Made by a program: the position numbers and the translations under genes | Notes under the pieces: generated by a model | Told to the model about the DNA's origin: nothing | Databases searched by the model: none | The model's input: the letters and a program-made list of their open reading frames with translations, nothing else | Assembly (NCBI GenBank): GCA_046050465.1 | Contig: JBJOPS010000022.1 | Location: 1 to 49,939, forward strand | DNA from: Egaibacter sp046050465 | GTDB taxonomy: Bacteria > Pseudomonadota > Gammaproteobacteria > Burkholderiales > Burkholderiaceae_C | Length of the DNA stretch: 49,939 bases | Direction of reading: 5' to 3' | Part shown: positions 42,478 through 49,939 of the stretch, piece by piece | Numbering within the stretch: position 1 is the stretch's first letter | Layout of the letters: every line of letters begins with the position of its first letter

Positions 42478-43446
42478 TCAAAGGTGTGGAGTTGAAGACA
42501 TTCGCAGGGCCCGCCACAGCAAAACCGGCAGGTCCAGCGCACCGATTTTGGGGCGGGTGCGCCAAGTCTGGAAGTTTAACGCCTCGATCTTGTCCAGTAT
42601 GCGCAAGCCGCCTTGCACCACCAGCCGCAGCTCCCAACCGGCCCGGCCGGGTATTTTGAGTGCTAATTGAGAGCCTTTTAGCATGCCAGACCTTGCTGAA
42701 TATGCCTGAGTAGCTATTAATTTAGTAGCGTTTTCTGACTGGCTGTTTGGCTGAAAATCAGCGTCGGTTACCGCAAACTGGCGCATGGCAGCCTGGCTGA
42801 CATACCAGCGATTGCGTGATGCGTCTACACGCACGTCCTGCCAGAAATTGATGAGTTGCAGCGCGGTGCAGATATGGTCGCTCTGCGCCAGCGAGGCTTC
42901 GTCGTGGATGCCGTAAAGGTGCAGAAGCAGGCGGCCCACCGGGTTGGCTGATCGGCGGCAGTAGTCGTGCAGCTCGGTGTCGTCGGCATAGCGCCGCCCG
43001 GCGGCGGTGAAGTGCACGTCCTGCACAAAGGCGTCCAGCAGGTCCGCCAGCAGCGGGGTGGGCAGGGCGAATTCGACCAGCGCACGGGCCAGCGGCGTGA
43101 AAACATGGGGCCAGCGGCCCGACGGCGCCCGGCCCTCAGCCACAGCGAATAGGTCTTCCCGGTAGGCGGCCAGGTCTGCCAGCCGCTGTTCAGGCGGGGC
43201 GTCGCCTTCATCAGCGAAGTCGTCTGCCGTGCGCGCAAACCAGTAGATTGCGGCAATGGGTGGTCGCAGCCGGGGCGGGCACAGCCACGATGCCACGGGG
43301 AAGTTTTCGTAGTGGCTCTGCGGGGAGGGCGGTGTTGGTGATCTGGACAAGGGCGTATCGGGAAACAGGTTTTGAATCGGGGCAGGTTGACAGGTATCGG
43401 TAAATACCCATCCTACCAACCCGTGGTCATTAATTAAATATCGCAC
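42478..43446 (-). CDS. hpnC: Hydroxysqualene synthase HpnC
   Basis: A squalene-synthase-family protein. HYENFPVASWLCP and the first Asp motif TADDFADE appear early, and ALQLINFWQDVRVDASRNRWYV carries the second. It turns presqualene diphosphate into hydroxysqualene. The start is uncertain: GTG 43446 gives 322 residues with ~40 non-homologous leading residues. A TTG near SRSPTPP closer to HYENFP may be real. Residues ~238-253 (ENATKLIATQAY region) derive from an interspersed repeat just before the conserved IPGRAGWELRLVVQGG end. Confidence 0.88.
   Translation of the reverse strand: MRYLINDHGLVGWVFTDTCQPAPIQNLFPDTPLSRSPTPPSPQSHYENFPVASWLCPPRLRPPIAAIYWFARTADDFADEGDAPPEQRLADLAAYREDLFAVAEGRAPSGRWPHVFTPLARALVEFALPTPLLADLLDAFVQDVHFTAAGRRYADDTELHDYCRRSANPVGRLLLHLYGIHDEASLAQSDHICTALQLINFWQDVRVDASRNRWYVSQAAMRQFAVTDADFQPNSQSENATKLIATQAYSARSGMLKGSQLALKIPGRAGWELRLVVQGGLRILDKIEALNFQTWRTRPKIGALDLPVLLWRALRMSSTPHL
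42689..42734 (+). repeat. short interspersed repeat, copy inside hpnC
   Basis: Plus strand from GACCTTGCTGAATATGCCTG to TTAGTAGCGTTTT. It shares ATATGC-TGAG-AGCTATT-TAG-GC-TTT landmarks with the 31896-31942 copy, allowing one single-base gap. Confidence 0.6.
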
Positions 43447-43658
43447 CCCGGTTTCAGGGGTTGCTCCTCAGTCTACCTATCCATCTGCCATGTTGTATCT
43501 GTCACATTCTTCCACGCGGACTGTATCCCTCACTGGCCTTGCCCGTCATGTACACAGTATGGCTCAGGGTCTGGCGGAACGAGCCAGGGAACGGGTCTGG
43601 GGAAGGTTATGCCAAAGGTCTCGCAGCAGGTTAAAATAGAAAGTTGACCGATTTCACA

Positions 43659-43690
43659 GGGGAGGTCCGAAAGACCTCCCCTTTTTATTT
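43659..43690 (+). terminator. strong intrinsic terminator directly before tRNA-Leu
   Basis: GGGGAGGTC (43659-43667), loop CGAAA, GACCTCCCC (43673-43681), then TTTTTATTT. The 9-bp GC-rich stem and T-tract point rightward. No gene on the plus strand lies upstream, and the tRNA starts four bases downstream. It may end a small RNA or act as an attenuator of the tRNA-Leu/tig transcript. Confidence 0.85.
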
Positions 43691-43694
43691 CAGT

Positions 43695-43781
43695 GCGCGG
43701 GTGGCGAAATTGGTAGACGCACCAGGTTTAGGTCCTGACGCTGGCAACAGTGTGGGGGTTCGAGTCCCCCCCCGCGCACCA
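43695..43781 (+). tRNA. tRNA-Leu (anticodon UAG)
   Basis: An 87-nt class II tRNA with long variable arm. Acceptor GCGCGGG pairs with CCCGCGC, the T-loop GGTTCGAGTCC is present and CCA is encoded at 43779-43781. The anticodon loop reads TTTAGGT, giving TAG (reads CUA/CUN). It ends 24 bp before the tig start with no terminator, so it is probably cut from the tig transcript. Confidence 0.95.
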
Positions 43782-43805
43782 CAGACAGAACTTAGGAGAC
43801 CCATC

Positions 43806-45122
43806 ATGGCTGTAACCGTTGAAACCCTTGAAAAGCTGGAACGCAAGATGACGCTGACATTGCCTGTCGGTGCTGTGCAGTCCGAAGTTGAAGCCCGTTT
43901 GAAGAAGCTGGCTCGTACCGTCAAGATGGACGGTTTTCGTCCTGGCAAGGTGCCGATGAACGTGGTGGCCCAGCGTTATGGTTATTCAGTTCACTACGAA
44001 GTGATGAATGACAAGGTTGGTGAAGCCTTTGCATCAGCTGCCAATGAAGCCAAGCTGCGCGTGGCCGGCCAGCCGCGCATCACAGAAAAAGAGGGATCGC
44101 CAGAAGGTGAAATGGCTTTTGACGCGGTGTTTGAGGTGTTTCCCGAAGTCAAGTTTTCCGACCTCTCGTCTGCTGAAGTGGAGAAGCTGGACGCTGACGT
44201 GACCGATGCCGCCATCGACAAGACACTGGACATCCTGCGCAAGCAGCGCCGCACCTTTGCCCAGCGCGCACAGGATGCCGCTGCCCAGGATGGTGACCGC
44301 GCGACGGTTGACTTTGAAGGCAAGATTGATGGCGAAGTGTTCCCCGGCGGCAAGGCCGATGACTTCCAGTTCATTCTGGGCGATGGTCAGATGCTCAAGG
44401 AATTTGAAGAAGCCACTCGTGGCATGAAGCTGGGCGAAAGCAAGACCTTCCAGCTGGCGTTCCCGGCCGATTACCACGGCAAGGACGTGGCGGGCAAAAT
44501 GGCTGATTTCATGGTGACGGTCAAGAAGATCGAAGCAGCGCATCTGCCCGAGGTCAATGAGGCGCTGGCCAAGTCACTGGGCATTGCCGAGGCGACGGTT
44601 GATGGTTTGCGCGCCGATATCAGGAAAAACCTGGAACGCGAGGTGAAATCCCGCTTGATGTCCCGCAACAAGCAGGCCGTGATGGACGCCCTGGTGTCCA
44701 AGGCAGAACTGGATTTGCCCAACGCCAGCGTGCAGTCCGAGCTGGCCCGCCTGATTGAAGGCGCTCGTGCCGAGCTCAAGCAGCGCGGCATCAAGGACGC
44801 AGAAAACGCCCCCATTGCGGAAGATGTGTTCCGCCCGCAGGCCGAGCGCCGGGTTCGCCTGGGTCTGGTCGTGGCTGAGCTGGTCAAGACCCACGAGCTG
44901 CAGGCCAAGCCGGAGCAGATGAAAGCGCACATTGAAGAGATGGCGGCCAGCTATGAGAAGCCGTCGGAAGTGGTTCGCTGGTACTACGGCGACCCCAAGC
45001 GCATGGCAGAAATTGAAGGCATCGTTATTGAGAACAATGTCACTAATTTTGTAATGGAGAAAGCCAAGGTTAACGCGAAGTCGATTTCTTTTGATGAATT
45101 GATGGGGCAAAACGGACGCTGA
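43806..45122 (+). CDS. tig: Trigger factor (ribosome-associated chaperone, PPIase)
   Basis: A 438-residue chaperone that binds the ribosome exit tunnel and shields nascent chains. The N-terminal ribosome-binding signature GFRPGKVPMNVV is at ~44-55. The FKBP-type prolyl isomerase domain spans ~160-245 (DGDRATVDFEGKIDG...FPADYHGKDVAGK), and a helical C-terminal domain follows. AGGAG at 43792-43796 supports ATG 43806; the longer in-frame extension would run through the tRNA gene. It heads the usual tig-clpP-clpX-lon proteostasis cluster. Confidence 0.97.
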   Translation: MAVTVETLEKLERKMTLTLPVGAVQSEVEARLKKLARTVKMDGFRPGKVPMNVVAQRYGYSVHYEVMNDKVGEAFASAANEAKLRVAGQPRITEKEGSPEGEMAFDAVFEVFPEVKFSDLSSAEVEKLDADVTDAAIDKTLDILRKQRRTFAQRAQDAAAQDGDRATVDFEGKIDGEVFPGGKADDFQFILGDGQMLKEFEEATRGMKLGESKTFQLAFPADYHGKDVAGKMADFMVTVKKIEAAHLPEVNEALAKSLGIAEATVDGLRADIRKNLEREVKSRLMSRNKQAVMDALVSKAELDLPNASVQSELARLIEGARAELKQRGIKDAENAPIAEDVFRPQAERRVRLGLVVAELVKTHELQAKPEQMKAHIEEMAASYEKPSEVVRWYYGDPKRMAEIEGIVIENNVTNFVMEKAKVNAKSISFDELMGQNGR

Positions 45123-45235
45123 GCCTGTTTTGATCAATCACTTGGGCTTGTACTGTATTTGAGTTTGCGATAGCAAGTCCCGTTTTTGGTTACAGGTATT
45201 TTCTTCTGTACAGTGCAGGTATCTTTGGAGGCGAC

Positions 45236-45856
45236 ATGGGTTTTACAAATAACTCGCAGGAAATACTGGGCTTGGGCATGATTCCGATGGTTATAGAGCA
45301 GTCCGGGCGTGGGGAGCGGTCTTATGACATCTATTCACGCTTGCTCAAGGAGCGTGTTATTTTTCTGGTGGGTCCGGTCAATGACCAGACGGCCAATCTG
45401 GTGGTGGCCCAGTTGCTTTTTCTGGAGAGCGAGAATCCGGACAAGGATATTTCGCTGTACATCAACTCTCCCGGTGGCTCGGTTACAGCCGGCATGGCGA
45501 TTTTCGACACCATGAACTTCATCAAACCCAATGTATCTACGCTTTGCACCGGTTTTGCCGCCAGCATGGGCGCGTTTTTGTTGGCGGCAGGTGCCAAAGG
45601 CAAGCGGTTTTCGCTACCTAACTCCAAAATCATGATTCACCAACCATCCGGTGGCAGTCAGGGTCAGGCAACTGAAATCGAGATTCAGGCGCGAGAAATT
45701 TTGAAGACGCGTGAGCAGTTGAACAAAATACTGGCGGAACGCACGGGCCAGCCACTGGATCGCATTGAACGAGATACTGAGCGTGACTACTATATGTCTG
45801 CCGACGAGTCGAAAGAGTACGGGTTGATTGATCAGGTGATTTCCAGGCGGTCCTGA
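45236..45856 (+). CDS. clpP: ATP-dependent Clp protease proteolytic subunit
   Basis: The 206-residue ClpP serine peptidase. The catalytic triad is visible: S110 (GFAASMGA), H135 (IMIHQPSGG) and D184 (TERDYYMS). It assembles as two heptameric rings capped by ClpX (or ClpA) and degrades tagged proteins in the cytoplasm. GGAGG lies before ATG 45236. A possible weak promoter (TTGATC-N18-TGTATT at 45130-45159) lies in the 113-bp gap after tig. A terminator follows at 45885-45922. Confidence 0.97.
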   Translation: MGFTNNSQEILGLGMIPMVIEQSGRGERSYDIYSRLLKERVIFLVGPVNDQTANLVVAQLLFLESENPDKDISLYINSPGGSVTAGMAIFDTMNFIKPNVSTLCTGFAASMGAFLLAAGAKGKRFSLPNSKIMIHQPSGGSQGQATEIEIQAREILKTREQLNKILAERTGQPLDRIERDTERDYYMSADESKEYGLIDQVISRRS

Positions 45857-45884
45857 TCCTGTTTCTGCGCAGCTATTGGGCTGT

Positions 45885-45922
45885 AACGGCGTTTTCTGTC
45901 TCGGAAACCGCCGTTTTTATTT
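45885..45922 (+). terminator. intrinsic terminator between clpP and clpX
   Basis: AACGGCG (45885-45891) pairs with CGCCGTT (45909-45915), with additional TTTC/GGAAA pairing inside and TTTTATTT after. It suggests that clpX is at least partly transcribed separately from clpP or by read-through. Confidence 0.75.
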
Positions 45923-45961
45923 GAGTATCATCTGAAATCTCCTCAAAAAGGTGTTCCACCC

Positions 45962-47227
45962 ATGGCCGAGAAAAAAGGCTCCTCCAGCGAAAAAACACTT
46001 TACTGCTCGTTCTGCGGGAAGAGTCAGCATGAGGTCAAGAAGCTGATCGCCGGCCCTTCGGTATTTGTGTGCGACGAGTGCATCGAACTTTGCAACGAAA
46101 TCATCCGTGACGAACTGCCTGTCGGCAAGGAGGTGCGGGATGCAAAGGGCGAGCTGCCTGCGCCAGCCGAGATCAAGGCCAATCTGGACAACTATGTCAT
46201 AGGCCAGGAGCCAGCCAAACGAACACTGGCAGTGGCGGTTTACAACCATTACAAACGCTTGCACCACAAGGAAAAAGCCAAAAAAGACGATGTCGAACTG
46301 ACAAAAAGCAATATTCTGTTGATTGGCCCTACTGGTTCCGGCAAAACACTGCTTGCCCAAACGCTGGCACGTATGCTCGATGTTCCCTTTGTGATGGCTG
46401 ACGCTACCACGTTAACTGAAGCCGGTTACGTGGGGGAGGACGTTGAGAACATCGTCTTGAAGTTGTTGCAGAGCTGCAACTACGAGGTGGATCGGGCTCA
46501 GCGAGGTATCGTTTATATCGATGAGATCGACAAGATTTCCCGCAAATCAGACAATCCGTCCATCACACGTGACGTGTCGGGCGAAGGCGTGCAACAGGCT
46601 TTGCTGAAACTGATCGAGGGCACCATGGCCAGCGTACCGCCACAAGGCGGGCGCAAGCACCCCAATCAGGACTTTGTGCAAATCGACACGACCAACATCC
46701 TGTTCATTTGCGGTGGTGCATTCGCAGGCCTTGAAAAAGTCATCGAAAACCGCACGGAGTCTTCTGGCATCGGCTTTGGAGCGGCCGTCAAGAGCAGGCA
46801 GCAGCGCAGTCTGACCGAGGTGTTCAAGGAGGTAGAGCCGGAAGATTTGATCAAATTTGGGTTGATACCTGAACTGGTCGGCCGCATGCCGGTGGTCGCA
46901 ACACTGGCAGAACTCAGCGAAGATGCGTTGGTGCAAATCCTCACGGAACCCAAGAATGCACTTGTCAAACAATATGGCAAGTTGCTGGCCATGGAGGGCG
47001 TAGATCTGGAAATTCGCCCGTCCGCTTTGAAGGCCATTGCCAAGCGGGCGTTGGCCCGTAAAACCGGGGCACGGGGTTTGCGTTCGATCCTGGAGCAATC
47101 CCTGATCGACACCATGTTCGATTTACCCAACACCCTCAATGTGGACAAAGTGGTGGTGGACGAGTCCACGATTGAAGAAAACAAGCCGCCGCTTCTGGTG
47201 TACCGTGAGGCCGCGAGGAAGGCTTGA
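45962..47227 (+). CDS. clpX: ATP-dependent Clp protease ATP-binding subunit ClpX
   Basis: The 421-residue AAA+ unfoldase of ClpXP. The N-terminal C4 zinc-binding domain (YCSFCGK...VCDECIELC) is at ~15-45. Walker A GPTGSGKT is at 122-129 and Walker B VYIDEIDKI near 180. The ClpP-docking IGF-type loop appears within SSGIGFGAAV. AAAGGTG precedes ATG 45962. Length is standard. It follows clpP by ~105 bp across a terminator. Confidence 0.97.
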   Translation: MAEKKGSSSEKTLYCSFCGKSQHEVKKLIAGPSVFVCDECIELCNEIIRDELPVGKEVRDAKGELPAPAEIKANLDNYVIGQEPAKRTLAVAVYNHYKRLHHKEKAKKDDVELTKSNILLIGPTGSGKTLLAQTLARMLDVPFVMADATTLTEAGYVGEDVENIVLKLLQSCNYEVDRAQRGIVYIDEIDKISRKSDNPSITRDVSGEGVQQALLKLIEGTMASVPPQGGRKHPNQDFVQIDTTNILFICGGAFAGLEKVIENRTESSGIGFGAAVKSRQQRSLTEVFKEVEPEDLIKFGLIPELVGRMPVVATLAELSEDALVQILTEPKNALVKQYGKLLAMEGVDLEIRPSALKAIAKRALARKTGARGLRSILEQSLIDTMFDLPNTLNVDKVVVDESTIEENKPPLLVYREAARKA

Positions 47228-47295
47228 TTTGAAGGGTATTTGGACGGGTTTACCTGAACTCGCCATGGGCCTGAGCGGTCAATAATGGCTGGCCG

Positions 47296-47323
47296 CTTGA
47301 AAACACGGTTATATAGTCCATAT
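47296..47323 (+). promoter_or_regulatory. RpoH (sigma32) heat-shock promoter of lon
   Basis: CTTGAAA (47296-47302), a 13-bp spacer and GTCCATAT (47316-47323) match the sigma32 consensus CTTGAAA-N13-CCCCATNT at all but two positions. Predicted transcription start is near 47330, 20 bp before lon. Confidence 0.75.
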
Positions 47324-47349
47324 TCAACAGGTAACTCTTAAGGATTCCC

Positions 47350-49800
47350 ATGTCCGGTCAAACTCAACTACCTGCGATTGCTATTGAATTGCCTTTGTTG
47401 CCTCTGCGCGATGTGGTGGTATTTCCACACATGGTCATTCCACTGTTTGTGGGGCGACCAAAAAGCATCAAGGCGCTGGAAGCTGCTATGGAGGCCGAGC
47501 GTCGCATTATGCTGGTTGCCCAAAAAGCTGCTGCCAAAGACGCCCCGCTGGTGTCCGACATGTTTGATGTCGGCTGCGTATCCACGATCTTGCAGATGCT
47601 GAAATTGCCCGATGGCACCGTGAAGGTGCTGGTCGAGGGCCAGCAGCGCGCGTTGGTTAACAAAATTGAAGAAGGCGAGTCACACTTTACGGCTAACGTC
47701 ACGCCGGTTGAGACTGACGCCGAGCCAGAAGGCAAAGCGCGTGACAAGGCCAGTGAAATAGAGGCTCTTCGTCGTGCCGTGATGCAGCAGTTTGATCAGT
47801 ACGTCAAACTCAACAAGAAGATACCGCCCGAAATTTTGACGTCCATCTCCAGCATCGACGATGTCGGGCGCCTGGCGGACACCATTGCCGCACACCTGCC
47901 CTTGAAGCTGGACAGCAAGCAGGTCGTGCTCGGCTTGTCCAGCATCAAGGAGCGCCTGGAGAACCTGTTCCAGCAGGTTGAACACGAAGTTGATATCCTC
48001 AACGTAGACAAGAAGATTCGCGGTCGCGTCAAGCGGCAGATGGAAAAGAATCAGCGCGACTTTTACCTCAATGAGCAGGTCAAGGCTATCCAGAAAGAGT
48101 TGGGCGAGGGCGAGGAAGGTGCTGATATCGACGAGATCGAGAAAAAGATCAAGTCTGCGAAGATGCCAAAAGATGCCTTGAAGAAGGCAGACAGTGAATT
48201 GAAAAAACTCAAGCTGATGTCGCCGATGTCAGCCGAGGCCACCGTGGTGCGCAATTACATCGATGTGCTGACCGGCCTGCCGTGGGCAGTCAAAACCAAG
48301 ATCAAACATAACCTGGGTACCGCCGAGACTGTTCTGAACGAAGACCATTATGGTTTGGACAAGGTCAAGGACCGTATTCTGGAATACCTCGCTGTGCAGC
48401 AGCGCGTGGACAAGGTGAAGGCGCCCATCCTGTGCCTAGTCGGCCCCCCCGGTGTGGGCAAGACCTCTTTGGGCCAATCCATTGCCAAAGCGACGGGGCG
48501 CAAGTATGTTCGCATGGCACTGGGGGGCATGCGTGACGAGGCTGAAATTCGCGGACATCGCCGTACCTACATAGGTGCGATGCCGGGCAAGGTACTGCAA
48601 AACCTGTCCAAGGTTGGAACGCGCAATCCGCTTTTCCTGCTCGATGAAATTGACAAGCTGGGAACCGATTTCCGGGGTGACCCGTCCAGCGCGCTGCTGG
48701 AGGTGCTGGACCCCGAGCAAAACCACAAGTTTGGTGACCACTATGTTGAAGTGGATTTCGACCTGAGCGATGTTATGTTTGTCGCCACGTCAAACTCCAT
48801 GAACATTCCGCCAGCTTTGCTGGACCGCATGGAAGTCATTCGCCTGTCGGGCTATACGGAAGACGAAAAGGTCAATATTGCCATCACTTACCTGTTGCCC
48901 AAGCAGTTGAAGAATAACGGCGTCAAGGAAGCCGAATTGCTGGTGACTGAAGACGCTGTGCGCGACATCGTGCGTTATCACACCCGCGAAGCTGGCGTGC
49001 GGTCGCTGGAGCGCGAGTTGTCCAAAATCTGCCGCAAGGTGGTGAAGGGTTTGCAGCTTGAGAAGATGACACCTCAGGTCCAGGTCACCGCGAACAACCT
49101 TAACGACTTTCTGGGTGTTCGCAAATTCAACTATGGCCGCGCTGAGCAGCAAAATCAGGTCGGTCAGGTCGTTGGTCTGGCCTGGACTGAAGTGGGTGGT
49201 GATCTACTGACCATCGAAGCTGCGATGATGCCCGGTAAAGGCGTGATCACCCGGACCGGTTCGCTGGGTGATGTGATGAAAGAGTCTGTGGAAGCGGCTC
49301 GTACTGTGGTGCGTAGTCGTTCTCACCGCCTGGGCATCAAGGACGAGCACTTCGAGAAGCGCGACATCCACGTTCACGTGCCTGACGGTGCAACACCCAA
49401 GGACGGCCCCAGCGCAGGCGCTGCCATGACGACCGCTTTTGTCTCCGCGATGACGGGCATTCCGGTGCGCAGTGACGTTGCCATGACAGGTGAAATTACC
49501 CTACGTGGCGAAGTGACGGCTATTGGAGGCTTGAAGGAAAAGCTGCTGGCTGCGTTACGTGGTGGCATCAAGACGGTACTGATCCCTGAAGAGAACGCGA
49601 AAGACCTGCAGGACATTCCCGAAAATGTCAAAAATGGTTTGGAGATTGTCCCGGTGCGCTGGATCGACAAGGTGCTGGAAGTGGCGTTGGAGCGTATGCC
49701 AACACCATTGCCGGACGATGAGCCTGTTGCAGTGACTGGATCTGATACGCCGCCAGCGGTGGCTCCGGTTTTGCAGGTGAGCGAATCGGTGAAACACTGA
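47350..49800 (+). CDS. lon: ATP-dependent protease La (Lon)
   Basis: An 816-residue LonA protease that degrades misfolded and regulatory proteins. The N-terminal substrate-binding domain begins LPLLPLRDVVVFPHMVIPLFVGR. The AAA+ module has Walker A GPPGVGKT at 365-372 and Walker B PLFLLDEIDKLG. The C-terminal protease has the Ser-Lys dyad S688 (DGPSAGAAM) and K731 (GGLKEKLLAALRGG). AAGGA lies before ATG 47350. It has its own heat-shock-type promoter. Confidence 0.98.
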   Translation: MSGQTQLPAIAIELPLLPLRDVVVFPHMVIPLFVGRPKSIKALEAAMEAERRIMLVAQKAAAKDAPLVSDMFDVGCVSTILQMLKLPDGTVKVLVEGQQRALVNKIEEGESHFTANVTPVETDAEPEGKARDKASEIEALRRAVMQQFDQYVKLNKKIPPEILTSISSIDDVGRLADTIAAHLPLKLDSKQVVLGLSSIKERLENLFQQVEHEVDILNVDKKIRGRVKRQMEKNQRDFYLNEQVKAIQKELGEGEEGADIDEIEKKIKSAKMPKDALKKADSELKKLKLMSPMSAEATVVRNYIDVLTGLPWAVKTKIKHNLGTAETVLNEDHYGLDKVKDRILEYLAVQQRVDKVKAPILCLVGPPGVGKTSLGQSIAKATGRKYVRMALGGMRDEAEIRGHRRTYIGAMPGKVLQNLSKVGTRNPLFLLDEIDKLGTDFRGDPSSALLEVLDPEQNHKFGDHYVEVDFDLSDVMFVATSNSMNIPPALLDRMEVIRLSGYTEDEKVNIAITYLLPKQLKNNGVKEAELLVTEDAVRDIVRYHTREAGVRSLERELSKICRKVVKGLQLEKMTPQVQVTANNLNDFLGVRKFNYGRAEQQNQVGQVVGLAWTEVGGDLLTIEAAMMPGKGVITRTGSLGDVMKESVEAARTVVRSRSHRLGIKDEHFEKRDIHVHVPDGATPKDGPSAGAAMTTAFVSAMTGIPVRSDVAMTGEITLRGEVTAIGGLKEKLLAALRGGIKTVLIPEENAKDLQDIPENVKNGLEIVPVRWIDKVLEVALERMPTPLPDDEPVAVTGSDTPPAVAPVLQVSESVKH

Positions 49801-49801
49801 T

Positions 49802-49832
49802 TTGTCCAAACGTTTGAAAATTAGGCTATAAT
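49802..49832 (+). promoter_or_regulatory. promoter of tRNA-Gly
   Basis: A perfect TATAAT (49827-49832) lies 14 bp before the tRNA, with TTGTCC (49802-49807) at a long 19-bp spacing. It begins right after the lon stop. Confidence 0.5.
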
Positions 49833-49846
49833 TTGAGGCTTGAAAT

Positions 49847-49922
49847 GCGGGAATAGCTCAGTTGGTAGAGCGCAACCTTGCCAAGGTTGAGGTCGAGAGT
49901 TCGAGACTCTTTTCCCGCTCCA
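49847..49922 (+). tRNA. tRNA-Gly (anticodon GCC)
   Basis: A 76-nt tRNA. Acceptor GCGGGAA pairs with TTCCCGC, the D-arm is AGCTCAGTTGGTAGAGC, the anticodon stem-loop is CAACC-TTGCCAA-GGTTG with GCC, the T-arm contains TTCGAGA, and CCA is encoded at 49920-49922. Confidence 0.96.
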
Positions 49923-49939
49923 CATTCTTAAAAAGGGAA

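Noticed and set aside
43644..43805. N-terminal extension of trigger factor
   Set aside because: It runs through the tRNA-Leu gene; ATG 43806 has a good ribosome site and gives the standard length.

Overview
The window reads as chromosomal DNA from a betaproteobacterium, most likely a member of the Comamonadaceae (Rhodoferax/Polaromonas-like). The basis is the moderately high GC content, orphan Bug/TctC-type binding proteins, a meta (4,5-) protocatechuate pathway in the order ligJ-ligK-ligI-ligA-ligB-ligC, and at least five copies of a short interspersed repeat that I associate with this family. The placement is an inference from gene content; no search was run.

Region 1 (1-4528): the end of an RND efflux adaptor, a complete RND permease, and a convergent AzlC/AzlD branched-chain amino-acid exporter pair. 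Region 2 (4552-17734) is an aldarate/uronate catabolic island. A GntR/FadR-type regulator and glucarate dehydratase (gudD) run leftwards, with azlCD directly behind. Uronate dehydrogenase, an SMP-30 lactonase, a second glucarate-dehydratase-like enzyme, 5-dehydro-4-deoxyglucarate dehydratase, a ketoglutarate-semialdehyde dehydrogenase, a Bug protein and an L-talarate/galactarate dehydratase run rightwards. Together these encode the oxidative route uronate -> aldarolactone -> aldarate -> 5-dehydro-4-deoxyglucarate -> 2,5-dioxopentanoate -> 2-oxoglutarate. A strong sigma70-like promoter followed by a perfect 15-bp inverted repeat lies between the two arms. A dienelactone-hydrolase-like protein, a second Bug protein and a 6-phosphogluconate-dehydrogenase-like enzyme follow.

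Region 3 (17780-25439): aroE and a LysR regulator (leftward) are divergent from a protocatechuate 4,5-cleavage operon. The operon is headed by a cytoplasmic ModA-like protein and continues ligJKIABC. No LigU/PmdU/GalD-type 4-oxalomesaconate isomerase and no transporter is present in the window. I propose that the ModA-like protein may fill the isomerase step. Region 4 (25514-33429): a DUF599 membrane protein, a 465-bp stretch with no intact gene, then an IclR-controlled divergent cluster. This holds two 3-ketosteroid-dehydrogenase-like flavoenzymes, a divergent shikimate-dehydrogenase paralogue, a NIPSNAP-family protein and a xylose-isomerase-like TIM-barrel protein. It may turn shikimate-like or alicyclic acids into protocatechuate for region 3.

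Region 5 (33459-49939) is housekeeping: rpoD and dnaG, an SDR, hemH, the squalene genes hpnC-hpnD-hpnE, tRNA-Leu(UAG) with tig, clpP, clpX, lon (with a clear RpoH-type promoter) and tRNA-Gly(GCC). No CRISPR array, intact insertion sequence or prophage was seen.
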